NCBI GenBank assembly: GCA_963691705.1
Contig: OY829538.1
Span: 81,412,781 to 81,476,780, forward strand
Length of the DNA stretch: 64,000 nucleotides
Direction: 5' to 3'
Source of the DNA: Viola odorata
Taxonomy: Eukaryota > Streptophyta > Magnoliopsida > Malpighiales > Violaceae
Under the pieces are notes generated by a model that had not been told where the DNA came from, ran no database searches, and saw only the letters and a program-made list of their open reading frames with translations. A program made the translations under genes and the position numbers. Shown here in pieces: positions 11,780-22,781 of the stretch (its first letter is position 1; each line of letters opens with the position of its first letter).

Positions 11780-14032
11780 CGAAATGATGATGGGGTTTAC
11801 TTAGTTTCTTTGATTCTATTTTGTTAATTACTTATGTAATTTTGTGATGGGTAGGGAGGTTGTGAGTTTTACTTATTCGAGCTATATATTCTTAATTTCT
11901 TAGGACTTTATTAATTAGTGATTCTACCAAATGTAGTTGGTGTGCTGGTGCGAATGAGATGTACACGGTACACTCTTATAAAGAAATTACTCGTTCGATC
12001 ATTTATAAAACTCTACTGTATAGATCATTATAAAACTCTAAAACATAACTTACAGTAAAGTAAGTGGGTAATTTGGGTAATTAAATCACATTACTTAATT
12101 TTAAGGTAAAACATCAGAATGTTTTGGAAGGCTTTCTACTCTGTTTGGGCCACACACACAAAAGTAGGAGGCCGTAATCAATCACGGAATTCATCTGCTT
12201 TGTTTGTTTTGTACCAGTTACGTTTTGTTTATGGGCCAAAGCAAGGCCCGTCCAATTTATACTCTCTTCTTCTTTTTTGGGAAGAATTTATACTCCCACT
12301 CAGTCACTCAGACTTAACAATAACAGATAACCATAAAATAAATAAATAAATTGGTTATCTACTCTGGTAGTAAATTACTAATAATAAAAATTCGTATTCG
12401 ATTCTCATCTATTTATATAAAAAAAACAATTTAACTTAAATCAACATTGAAGATTTTTCTTTTCTTATGGTGAAAAAAATATACCAGTTAAGGTTTCAAT
12501 TTTCGTATTGATCAGTTATCATGATGGCTATTCTATGACATATATCCGAATCTTACTTTTCCCATAAAAAAAAAGTTTAAGTAAAATGATTATTAACACA
12601 ATTTAAAGACATAAATTGTCGGTAGTTACATTACATCACATCGCGTAATAAAGGATGAAATGTACGTAGAATGTTTTTTCAAAGTTTACGATACGCGAAT
12701 TAATTGCGAACGAACGTGCGAAAACTGAGCAATGTAAATGACACGTGTGGTCGAGCCTCAAGAGTCAAACCGGTTCAAGAGTTGTGTAGGCCCGCCTTGC
12801 TGCCCACATGGATGGCTTTGACTAATGTTCTTAAGCCATTCACACACCACAACAATACACATTTCCTTTGCTATATTATACTAGTATATAATTTAATTTC
12901 ATGTTTCTAAATAATTTAATCAATTAAGATTAAATTTACTAATCAATTAGTTCTAACCGGGAAAGAATGTAAGGCTTTTCTCGCACCTAATAAAAATTAA
13001 GGAAAACAATAATGCACATAATTAAATAAATTTTTTTACTAATATAATGTTTTTTTATACGCAGAAATAGTTTAAAATTAAACGAAGAAATATTACTGTC
13101 TGGTATATTCTCAAACGATGGCCAATTATGTTTCCATAATTATTAAACCATAAGCAAGTGATCAATAATGAATCGAGCTACTATTAGAGAAGGGAACATC
13201 ATAGGGGGCCTAAGGATCAATGTTGGCATGGCTATTGTTGGGAATATTAATGAGAATAAGGGGAAACATAGCCATGAAAATATGCAAAATGGTTTGCTTA
13301 TGTTCATTCTTTTCATAGCCACGGGCGGCAAGTGGAGCCCTTGTGCTGCCTTGGAGAAGGCAAACATGGTTTCAACTTTCATCTTTTGCCCAATGTGTTT
13401 CATTCTAGTTCAAGTTATAATTAAGTAGAGGAAAAAAAAGTACAAAATATTTTACAACCTAACAAATTCTATAAAAAAAATCCAGCTTAACGGGAAAAAC
13501 TAATTAATTTACGAGAATTTAAATAGTTGTATTATTTTAAATAGTGAAATTATAAAATACACAATTCCAATTTTACAATATCAACGTTAATTAAAAAAAA
13601 TATAATTTTTGAGTTAAAACATCAATTAAAAAAGGACAGATGAAGTAAGTTATATAGAAATTATATACGGTAGCATTTTTTTGTGAACCTCGTATGACAT
13701 CACTCTTTCATTTTTTCCAAGTTTTGCCGTAAATGATGGGATAGCAATGCTTGTCAATAAGATGCTTTATCTATAATTATTTTATATTCTCTCTTTAAAA
13801 ATTGTTCACAGTATGATGATTCCCTTTTCATTTCATAAGTCCAACATCACACATGCTTGCCCATACTTTAATTCTTTTTTTTCTTTTAAAAGATAAAACA
13901 TTATAGTTAATTTTGTTCTTATGGAAACGAATGGGCATAAAATATGTTAAAATAATTAATTTAATTTTACTGCTCCCGGCCAAAATAAATGCTATGGAGC
14001 TACAAATTTAATGATCATAATTAAAAAAAATA
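11780..14032. other. Intergenic region left of the LTR element
   Basis: No supported gene. Overlapping frames of about 86 codons on both strands at 13.1-13.4 kb have no recognisable domain or signal, and I do not call them. The sequence is AT-rich. Confidence 0.5.
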
Positions 14033-14037
14033 CATCC
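14033..14037. repeat. Target-site duplication, left copy
   Basis: CATCC directly precedes the TG that opens the left LTR. The same five bases follow the CA that closes the right LTR (20858-20862). A 5-bp duplication is standard for LTR retrotransposon integration. Confidence 0.9.
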
Positions 14038-14880
14038 TGATAATACATAAAATTATCAGAAGGGCATAACGGACTTTATGCCTCTACAAGCACCGTTGAC
14101 TAGACAAAACGGCACTTGACCGGTTTGACTAAGTCAAACACATGAAACGGCATTGTGACCGATTGACAAGTCAACAGGAATAAAGCTTAAAGGGCAAGTC
14201 CTACAAGCTGTCACAAACGGCATATATCCGATCTGGCCACGTGGCAATACAAGAACGGAAACGGCTCACTGCCGATTTACTTGCTAGAGTGAGTGATAAC
14301 GGAAAGGTGAACAGTATCCAAATCGGCACCTTGCCGATTTGATTTAAACGGCTCCTTGCCGATTTGCCACAGACGGCATAAGCTCCCAATAAAGGTACAT
14401 TGTACATTATATTCTATAACGTCTATGGTCAAAGCTGGTGTGGGAGACAGCTTCTTCAGTCCCCACTCAGTCTCTATAAAGCCACTAGACAAGGAGAATA
14501 TTTATTCTCCCAAGGGCACTAGCCCAGCTTTATGTATATTCAATCATACTTTATGTCTCCACTAACATAAAAGTGGGGGACAAGCCTAAAAGTTTCCACT
14601 CAAGCCACATTAAAAGGCAAGAGAGGAGAACGTTGAAGGCAAGGATTCCAAATTATTGAGAAGCATTCCAGAGACTGGGAATACATGAACTCACACTTAC
14701 ACACACATACGTAGAACTTCTCAAAGTAAGACCAAACACTGATTTTGGCATCGGAGTGTCTACGCCGGAGTCCACCTCCGGCGCTATGCAGGTCGCTCAT
14801 GGCGTTCAAGGAACTCCGACCACCTCACTTCAAGATGCCATTTGACGGAAAAAGCCCTCACCCCATCCCTTGGATTATCA
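14038..14880 (+). repeat. Left (5') LTR, 843 bp
   Basis: It begins TGATAATACATAAAATTATCA (itself a near-palindrome) and ends GGATTATCA. It matches the right LTR apart from two substitutions. It contains CTCTATAAAG near 14472 as a possible promoter TATA and three AACGGC/GCCGATT dyads at 14259-14363. Confidence 0.95.
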
Positions 14881-14882
14881 AA

Positions 14883-14900
14883 TGGTGCTTTCATTGAGAG
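14883..14900 (+). other. Primer-binding-site-like sequence
   Basis: TGGTGCTTTCATTGAGAG starts two bases after the left LTR. Its reverse complement ends in CCA, as a tRNA 3' end would. I cannot say which tRNA. Confidence 0.55.
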
Positions 14901-14978
14901 CTTTTGAATTTTAAGTGAGTCACCTTGAAGTTCAAAACTCTTCTTCTTCTACTTTCTTGGGGTTTCATTTCCAGAAAA

Positions 14979-16100
14979 ATGGCATCCAACACGAACTTTC
15001 AATCAAACCAATCCGCTGGTGGTGCTGCTGGTCAGCATGAAACTCCACCAACGCAAGCTTCATCCTCACGTGTGGAATTAAATGCCGCTACTCGTCGGTT
15101 CAGCTTTCCAGAAATTCCAGAAATATCATTTCCGAGCACTCCTCAGCCGGGTCAACCTGCAACAGAAGTTATTGCACCAGCAATCATACTCGAGTTTGCT
15201 GCCCTGCACCGAAGGATGGATGTGATGATGCAGACGTTCATAGGGAGGATTCCTCCACCAGTCAACCAGCCAGCTGTTCCCCAGCAGATCCATGATCGAC
15301 CAGTGGTGACTCCATCTCTATTCCAGCCAGTCAGATCTGTGCACCAGCACACCAGTCGACCATCTCAAGGAAGATCCGGGAGAAGAAGAGGTCGAGAGAG
15401 ATCACCGGATCGATTTCAATCCGAAAGAAATCAAGGGAGAGCTGATTGGAATGCTTCCAGAGGCTCTGTCTCCCGACCAGATCGGGAAGAGCAAGATGAT
15501 GATCCAAAGAATCCGTTGACCTTTCGGATTCGGAGACATCAAGTTAGCAGGCATGTTAAGCTACCATCCGATCACTACCATGGGACAACAGATCCTACGG
15601 TTCATGTGAGTCTGGTAAAGAAACATGTTAAGTTTTTTACTAGAAATGATGATGCTTTATGCCAAATATTTGTGATAACCCTTAAAGGGATAGCCAATGT
15701 TTGGTTTGAGAAGTTACCAGCCGGATCGGTTGACTGTTTTGAGCATCTAGAAAAGGCATTCAGAAGCCGATTCAGCTCATACATTCCGATGGAAAAATCT
15801 TCAGCCGTTCTGTTTGACATGACGCGAAAGTCAGGAGAGTCGCTGGCTGCATATATGGCAAGATTCAACAAGGAATTGGCCGTTCTTCCTGAGGTGGCTC
15901 CTGTCTTGGCGGCCGAAGCTTTAAAAAGAAATTGTAAATATCGGGAGTTGGAAAATGCTCTGATTGCAAACACTCCTAAAACCTTAGATCTTTTGCGGAT
16001 TGAGGTGGGAAAATATTCCAGAATGGAAGAAGCAGACTACCAAAGGAGGAAACGGGAGGAACCCGATCTCCAGAGTGAAGAAAAGAAGCAAACGGCATGA
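14979..16100 (+). CDS. gag: Retroelement Gag protein
   Basis: The ORF has 373 residues from the ATG at 14979 (MASNTNFQSN). An upstream in-frame stretch has only a TTG start. The N-terminal half is Pro/Ser/Arg-rich and low-complexity. The second half carries the retrotransposon gag domain: the Y-H-G-T-T-D-P region, then ALCQIFVITLKGIANVWFEKLP, then the F..RF.S and Y..RFNKEL regions typical of Ty3/gypsy Gag. There is no CCHC zinc knuckle, and the frame ends in KKQTA before any protease. It would form the particle shell and package element RNA. Packaging by a pol-bearing partner is inferred. Confidence 0.85.
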   Translation: MASNTNFQSNQSAGGAAGQHETPPTQASSSRVELNAATRRFSFPEIPEISFPSTPQPGQPATEVIAPAIILEFAALHRRMDVMMQTFIGRIPPPVNQPAVPQQIHDRPVVTPSLFQPVRSVHQHTSRPSQGRSGRRRGRERSPDRFQSERNQGRADWNASRGSVSRPDREEQDDDPKNPLTFRIRRHQVSRHVKLPSDHYHGTTDPTVHVSLVKKHVKFFTRNDDALCQIFVITLKGIANVWFEKLPAGSVDCFEHLEKAFRSRFSSYIPMEKSSAVLFDMTRKSGESLAAYMARFNKELAVLPEVAPVLAAEALKRNCKYRELENALIANTPKTLDLLRIEVGKYSRMEEADYQRRKREEPDLQSEEKKQTA

Positions 16101-16337
16101 AGCCGATGTGCAGATTGGTCGGCCGATTTCCCCTTAAATGCCGTTGTCCAGATCAGAGGAGGAAACGGCAATATTCTCAAAATGACCTAGTGCCGAATGA
16201 CCTCAAACGGTTCAGTCAAAACGGCATCAAGCCGAATCGTCAAAACAGAGATCTTGAGAAAACAAAAATTAAATCAACCGTGGACGTAAGTCATTTTAGA
16301 CCGAACCACGTCACCAAAATCCAAGAATTGACAATAC
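16101..16337 (+). other. Post-gag spacer with dyad motifs
   Basis: The remaining short frames after the gag stop look like decayed or non-coding sequence. They hold repeated AACGGCA...GCCGA motifs near 16088 and 16218, and no zinc knuckle or protease. Confidence 0.6.
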
Positions 16338-16660
16338 ATATATTGCAAACTAATACGTATATTGCAAACTAATACGTATATTGCAAACTAATACATATAT
16401 TGCAAACTAATACATATATTGCAAACGATACATATATTGCAAACGATACATATATCGCCACAAAGGCATATATTGTTATTGAGGCATATATTGCTATTGA
16501 TGCATATATTGCTATTGATGCATATATAGTATTGATGCATATATTGCTATTGATGCATATATAGTATTGATGCATATATCGTTATTGATGCATATATCGT
16601 TATTGATGCATATATCGCTATTGATGCATATATCATTATTGAGGCATCTATTGTCATCAT
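16338..16660. repeat. Compound minisatellite of 18-19 bp units
   Basis: The left part repeats a 19-bp unit (TATTGCAAACTAATACGTA and variants, some shortened). The right part repeats an 18-bp unit (ATTGATGCATATATCGTT and variants) roughly ten times. The 18-bp unit keeps frame, so open frames here are repeats of MHISLL or IYASIA and are not taken as genes. Confidence 0.9.
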
Positions 16661-17081
16661 ATCTTCTTCAGACCATTTTGGTCCTGCCAATCAGACAGAG
16701 TGCTAAGGTCTGTTTCAAACGGCAAATATTTCTTAAAATGGCTCAATGCCGAATCGGCAAAGAGGACATATCAAGAACGGCAAGCAGCCGATTCCCGTTA
16801 CAACAGCCCAAGCCGACTTTGTTCAAAACGGCACACAGCCGATTTGACTCAAAATGGCAAGATTCATGAATTCACAAAATAAAGATAAGTACAATTTGCT
16901 GTTTGTTTTATCTTTGTTTAATTTTTCTGGAGTATGATATATATATAACAGAAATCATTAAACATTAGCAATTACTAAAAATTGCAAAACTATATATATA
17001 TATTCCAAATACTAATTGTTCATTACAAAACATGCCAAAGCGGCAATAATCAAAAAGGCAGAAGGATTAAGCTGCAGGTTT
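16661..17081. other. Internal spacer with AACGGC/GCCGATT dyads
   Basis: No gene is seen. Dyads lie near 16738, 16774 and 16828, followed by AT-rich sequence with TATATA runs up to the stop of the antisense ORF. Confidence 0.6.
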
Positions 17082-19402
17082 CTATGATTCATCTTCTGAA
17101 GAGGACTGATATTCTTTTGCTTCGGCCTCTCTCTCCAAAGAGTTAACATATGTACCGATCTTCGTGGCATTAAAGTTAATCTCCCCATAGAATTCCATGT
17201 AGCTGTCGATCATGATGTCCTTCATTTTCTGCCGCCACCAGCCGATCTTCCATGGGACTTGTGCAAGCTCCGCATCCCTATCGGCAATATCGCTATTGGC
17301 CGTTTTCAACTCTGCCGTTCTGATCTCCAAATCGGCATTGGCCGCGTCTCGCTCTACAATGGTATTGTTCAAATCGTTGACCATCGCGACATTAGTTGCT
17401 TGCACCCGGTTCATGGAATCAAACAAGGCAGAGTTCTCTCTGGACAGCTCCTCGATCCGCACTTGCTCTTCCCTGATCTTCGCAGAAAGGCCGTCCCTTT
17501 CATTCAGACTATCGGCCAGCCTCTTTCGTGTCTCAAGAACGACCTTCTTATCACTTTCTCGGGCGGCCGTTAGCTCTTTTATCTCTTTTCGGAGGGAGGC
17601 TTTCTCGGCTTCAAAGCTTTGCCTAAGATCGGCTAGCTTCTGGTCGGTCGATTCTGCAAGATAGCGAATGTTGCACAAGCTGCGATAGATATTGCATTCG
17701 GCGTTAGAAAACTGCGCACTAAACGGCATCTCTCTGAACCGTTGTCGATCCCCTTCGTTGGCCAGCATTTCGGCAATCAGCTGCCCGGTTCGCCTGTCGG
17801 CACTGCTTGGAACATCTAATCCAAGGGAACGGCAGCCGACGTCCCCAAAGTTCTGCATATTCGCGATATGTGTCGTCTCGCCGTCAGGACCCTGACTCGA
17901 GAGATGGCCTCGAAGATCGGCAGCAGGCGCAAGCGCATAGTCATCCGAGATGAAAGGATCGGGCATTGGCGGACCGGCAACCCAATGAAGAATAACGGGA
18001 GAAGAACCTGAGGAATCGGCAGCAGGAACATCGGATGAGACAGTTGTTTGATTTTCTCTCTGGAGGGGAACCCTTGGAGGAGGAACGGAAGAACTTTCGC
18101 CAATAGCTGGCTCAGGAGCAGGTTCAGCTTGATCGGCATCCTCTATAACGGCATCAGCCTGGCCGATGTCAACTGGCTCAGAAACGGCAGCTTGCCGATC
18201 TTCTTGCTCAGACTCAGGAGGAGCGGTAGCAGAAGGACCGCCATCATCTGGAACGGCCCCTTGCCGATTTGCATTATTTTCGGCCATAGCAACCTCTCTA
18301 GCAGCCCGTCTGACTTCGGCAGCTTTTTCTTTCATTTCGGCAACCCTCTTCCTTTTCTTGAGAACCCGTTGGACCCCTTCAAGAATCTGCAGATCGGGGG
18401 TTCCTAAGGGAAACTGCTCAAAGGTGCCTCGGCTGGTCTTCTTTCGCCTAAAAAGGGATCCTTCGTCAGATGCTGACCGATCCACCACAGGAACGTCCGA
18501 GCAACCTTCACCTTCAGCAGCGGCCTCACCTTCTGCTCCCATGGCACCTTCGCCCTCGGAATCGGTAGAAGACAAACGAATCGGAGTCGATCGTGTTGGT
18601 AAGACCGATCTAATGAGACGCCCCTCTCCTGCACAAAGTGAAATCGGCATCAGAATTTCACAAAGCAAATACATGTTATATTTCACAAGCAAATCGGTAA
18701 CTCACCATCAAGGGCACAGTCCGACAACGGCACACCCAGGGCCATCCTTTGCACATGGAATCTTGTGTCAAAGGCCATTAGAACATCGATCTGAGCCTGC
18801 AGCGGACCAGAAGGATCCTCGGGTTTCACCCACTGCAGCTCGTTCATTGCTGGGTTAAACCCAGATATCCACTGAGGCTTTTCAGCAGAAGAAACCAAGA
18901 AAAAATGATCTTTCCATCCCTTAATGGAAGATTCATATTTGTCAAAATGCCGCAGAAATGGCTGAAGGTCATTGTCCTTGCGGGGACGAATGGTGATCAA
19001 ACTGCTACGAGTACTCAGGTGGAAGAAATATCTAAAAAGCTGAATTGGAGGTTTTTTAATCTTCAAACAGTGGCAGACGTTGATAAAGGCATAAATTGAA
19101 GCCCACGAATTGGGAGTAAGCTGGGCAGGATTCAAAACATGCACCTTCAAAAGGGTCAGCACTAAGGAATGCAGAGGAAGGCGAAAACCATAGGCAAACA
19201 TCTTAGAGTACAAAACTCTATGATTATCGGCAAAAACACTGTTCAACCTAATATCTGGGGAAGCTACAGTGGGAATATATCCTTCGGGCAGCACAATATC
19301 ATACTTTTCTATTTCTAAAGCTAAGTCATCAGCAGACACAAGTTTGGTGGCATTCTGTTCAATCTGCTCATCGGTGGTAATAACTGGACGCCTAGGAGCC
19401 AT
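17082..19402 (-). CDS. Antisense spliced ORF of the Tat element (putative gypsy-type transposon domain)
   Basis: Model: complement(join(17082..18628, 18706..19402)), 747 residues. The 77-bp intron (18629-18705) has a consensus donor G|GTGAGT and acceptor TTTGTGCAG, and joins LSDCALDG to EGRLIRSVL in frame. The N-terminal 230 residues resemble the plant 'putative gypsy type transposon' domain (Pfam Transposase_28): LPEGYIPT, FRLPLHSLVLTLL, LTPNSWASIYAFI, LFRYFFHL and KGWKDHFFLV. A Pro/Glu/Ala-rich disordered region with RKR clusters follows. A long coiled coil (about residues 520-680, with repeated E/K/L heptads and RESDKKVVLETRKRLAD) comes next. Tat-lineage elements are known to carry extra ORFs, some antisense, of unknown function. 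The gene opposes gag and is intact. Its role might be in regulation or mobilisation. Confidence 0.75.
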
Positions 19403-20014
19403 ATCTCAAACGCAAACAACACAGAGAAGAAGAGAAGGTTGAGAAATACCAGGAATAGCAGAAACCCTTGAACAACAAAGCCCAGAACTTGAAGAAGCAG
19501 ACTCGCAAAAGTGAGAGGAAGAGAGAAGTTTGAAAGAAGAAGATGAGTGAGAGCGGCGATTGTGAAAGAGAATGATTTAGGGTTTTCTCCAATAAGAAAC
19601 CCTCTTTTAAATGAAACATCTCTCCAACCGTCAGCATGTCCAATCGATCGCTGACAAGTGGCAGGCATGTTCAGAAAAAGCAGCAAGTTTCCAATAAAGC
19701 TGAGCCAAGCATTTAATGTGAAACGGCGCACGCGTTTCCCCAAAGGATTTTTGAAATTCAAATTTCAAAAACTTTACAAAGGAAAAGGCACCCTCTTCAA
19801 AGTCATAAACATATGGCCATTAAAGCGCCACGTCACAGGTATGCTTTAAAATTAATTTTCACTTTATTGCTATTTATTATTTATTTGCAGGAACAAAGAA
19901 AAACTTTTCAAATACCTGAAAATAAATCAAAACGGCAACCTGCCGATTGTAAAGCATCAAGCGAGCAGCGGCAAGCCCTTGGTAAACACTCGGGCTCGTT
20001 TGTTGTTGGGCCTC
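19403..20014. other. Region between antisense ORF and right LTR
   Basis: This probably holds the promoter and leader of the antisense gene. No other gene is seen. One AACGGC/GCCGATT dyad lies near 19930. Confidence 0.45.
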
Positions 20015-20857
20015 TGATAATACATAAAATTATCAGAAGGGCATAACGGACTTTATGCCTCTACAAGCACCGTTGACTAGACAAAACGGCACTTGACCGG
20101 TTTGACTAAGTCAAACACATGAAACGACATTGTGACCGATTGACAAGTCAACAGGAATAAAGCTTAAAGGGCAAGTCCTACAAGCTGTCACAAACGGCAT
20201 ATATCCGATCTGGCCACGTGGCAATACAAGAACGGAAACGGCTCACTGCCGATTTACTTGCTAGAGTGAGTGATAACGGAAAGGTGAACAGTATCCAAAT
20301 CGGCACCTTGCCGATTTGATTTAAACGGCTCATTGCCGATTTGCCACAGACGGCATAAGCTCCCAATAAAGGTACATTGTACATTATATTCTATAACGTC
20401 TATGGTCAAAGCTGGTGTGGGAGACAGCTTCTTCAGTCCCCACTCAGTCTCTATAAAGCCACTAGACAAGGAGAATATTTATTCTCCCAAGGGCACTAGC
20501 CCAGCTTTATGTATATTCAATCATACTTTATGTCTCCACTAACATAAAAGTGGGGGACAAGCCTAAAAGTTTCCACTCAAGCCACATTAAAAGGCAAGAG
20601 AGGAGAACGTTGAAGGCAAGGATTCCAAATTATTGAGAAGCATTCCAGAGACTGGGAATACATGAACTCACACTTACACACACATACGTAGAACTTCTCA
20701 AAGTAAGACCAAACACTGATTTTGGCATCGGAGTGTCTACGCCGGAGTCCACCTCCGGCGCTATGCAGGTCGCTCATGGCGTTCAAGGAACTCCGACCAC
20801 CTCACTTCAAGATGCCATTTGACGGAAAAAGCCCTCACCCCATCCCTTGGATTATCA
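20015..20857 (+). repeat. Right (3') LTR, 843 bp
   Basis: It has the same ends and length as the left LTR, with A in place of G at 20127 and A in place of C at 20332 as the only differences noticed. Confidence 0.95.
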
Positions 20858-20862
20858 CATCC
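20858..20862. repeat. Target-site duplication, right copy
   Basis: CATCC directly follows the closing CA of the right LTR and matches 14033-14037. Confidence 0.9.
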
Positions 20863-21488
20863 AATGTGCGGTTATTTTACACAAAAACAAAACTAACAAC
20901 TTTTTATTTAAAAAAATAAGTGTATCAAATTATCCACACTAAAACTACATAATAGTTCAATTTGAAGGATTGAGATAAACTTAATTTGCAGAAAGTATCA
21001 CCGAATAGTAAACTCATTAGTAAACTTATCTATGAATCATATTTACAGATCCATAGATATATAGAAATTGTAAGTTAAGAGACTCACAATTCAATCTTAG
21101 TATCTTCATATAATTTGTAATTTTGTGCAAATCTCACCTGAATTAACTACCCCATTTCAATCACTCTCAAAGGCGTGCACAAGAGTCTATGTTCCACGCA
21201 TTGTTTGACAAATCATTTTATTGATAACAGAAACGTTTGTGCAAGTGAGTCAAAATTCACTCTTTTTTTCCACGGGCGGAACATGGGAGGAAATGTAGTA
21301 AACATAAAAAAAGACGTTTCCAACTTGTTCTTGGAAATTTGGAATTCAAGAATCTGCATTTTACGTGCGAGAATTGCAAAAATTCTTTTAAGTTCCAAGT
21401 CAATTCTGATGGCTATAGAGAGACAACTTCCCTTTCTTACTTGCCTAAACTAATGTAACGGGTGAGACCTTTTTACCGATTCAAAATG

Positions 21489-21554
<66 letters not shown>

Positions 21555-22781
21555 CGTGACGTTAATTAAAACTATATATTATCTTTTATGTAAGTTTATT
21601 ACGAGATAAAGTGAGTTAAAAGCGAATAAGTTTCTTAATGTTGATTATTATTACTTTAGTTTTGAAACTGTCTGAGTCTTATTATTAAAATTTATAAATA
21701 ATAATTTGTAAGAAAACTACTTAGTTATGTCAACGACATGCCTGCAGGCTGGCGCGGCTGGAACGGCCGGAAGGAAGGAAAGGGAATGACTAGTCGTATC
21801 CTAACAACTCTTACAAAATTTCTATTTTTCGATTGTAAGCCAAATATTCTCTGGGATTTTGCGGAATAGTGTTTAGGGTTATAAAATTAGGTTATTTTAA
21901 TTAAAAAATAATTAAAAGGTTTGTCAAAGTGTTAAACCTGTTAATTAATGAAATACTTTCCCTAAGTCAACTTAATTACACCATGACAGTAGTTGTAAGC
22001 TAGTCCACGTGGAGAAATCACAGCGGTTTATATTCCACATGATTTTGACTTAAATTTTAATTACACTTTAAAAATATATAAACAAGGTTAATTATCCTAG
22101 CCAGTTAACAATTTTAAAACAGTTCTATAATTGAATGTACTCTTTGATTAGTATATAGTCGGCAAGAACAACATTCTCGCATTTAAGCAAGAACTCACAG
22201 ATTTAATTATTATATATAAAATAATTATTTACTATGAATATAAATTACTAATTAGTAAATTAATTCGTAACCCAGCTATAAGTGATAGACGAAAATTAAA
22301 AATTGGATTTAATGATCAACAAAACCGTCTTATTCTCTGTACTAGAAGTTCTGTTTTAATAAACAAAAGCAACAGATCAAGAAGTCCACGGCTGAACCTC
22401 CCCTGCCATTAATTTTTTGACAACCAGAGACTCTGGTTTGCTTTATAGTTCTGGGAAAGAACATACAGTATATAACATTTCATTCATAAATGCAACTAAA
22501 TCAATCACATACATGTACACTAACAAAATTACTCTTGACAAAATTCTAGAAGGGACTCGAGTCTCACTTTTGTATATTAAAATTTTGAAATATACAGTCT
22601 TAGTGTGTATAATCTACTACGTACTGTTGCATACAATCTAATTAATTCAACAAAAGTATCACAAAGGAGAAGAAAAGAACAAAGAAATAGTATCTTGTGC
22701 ATAGTTAACAAATATTTAGTGTCAAGAAATTATAATAAATCTGTGCTGTTGTTGAATATTGCTTGGAGATCGATGGTATGA
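20863..22781. other. Intergenic region
   Basis: No supported gene. It contains a long AT microsatellite (listed separately). The remainder is AT-rich, and its last part is probably the 3' flank of the minus-strand peptide gene. Confidence 0.5.
21489..21545. repeat. (AT)n microsatellite
   Basis: About 28 uninterrupted AT dinucleotides, followed by a T run. Confidence 0.98.

Larger units (their letters stand above)
14038..20857 (+). mobile_element. Non-autonomous Tat-lineage Ty3/gypsy LTR retroelement
   Basis: The element is 6,820 bp with two 843-bp LTRs (TGATAATA...GGATTATCA), a primer-binding-like site after the left LTR, a gag ORF and an antisense two-exon ORF. I find no protease, reverse transcriptase, RNase H or integrase in any frame. 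The gag type and an antisense ORF with a 'putative gypsy type transposon' domain are features known from the Tat lineage. With no pol, mobilisation must come from a related autonomous element. The LTRs differ at only two positions (14150 and 14355 against 20127 and 20332), so the insertion is recent. Under common plant substitution rates (0.7-1.3e-8 per site per year) that is roughly 0.1-0.2 million years. I see no clear polypurine tract before the right LTR. Confidence 0.9.

Noticed and set aside
13143..13428. Overlapping frames of 86 codons on both strands
   Set aside because: No signal peptide, domain or codon pattern favours either strand.
14925..14978. Hydrophobic extension (KFKTLLLLLSWGF) before Gag
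   Set aside because: It begins with TTG, not ATG. The ATG at 14979 gives a normal Gag start, so the signal-peptide look is accidental.
16369..16575. Repetitive frames IYASIA and MHISLL
   Set aside because: They are produced by the 18-bp minisatellite, whose unit length keeps any frame open.
16330..16660. CRISPR-like array
   Set aside because: The repeats are directly adjoining, have no unique spacers and sit in a plant retroelement. It is a minisatellite.
17212..18858. Several plus-strand frames of 60-230 codons inside the retroelement
   Set aside because: They are shadows of the antisense coiled-coil gene. Their Ser/Ala/Pro-rich composition mirrors its codons and they carry no domains.
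20011..20014. Polypurine tract before the right LTR
   Set aside because: The bases before the LTR (GTTGTTGGGCCTC) are not purine-rich, so I did not annotate one.
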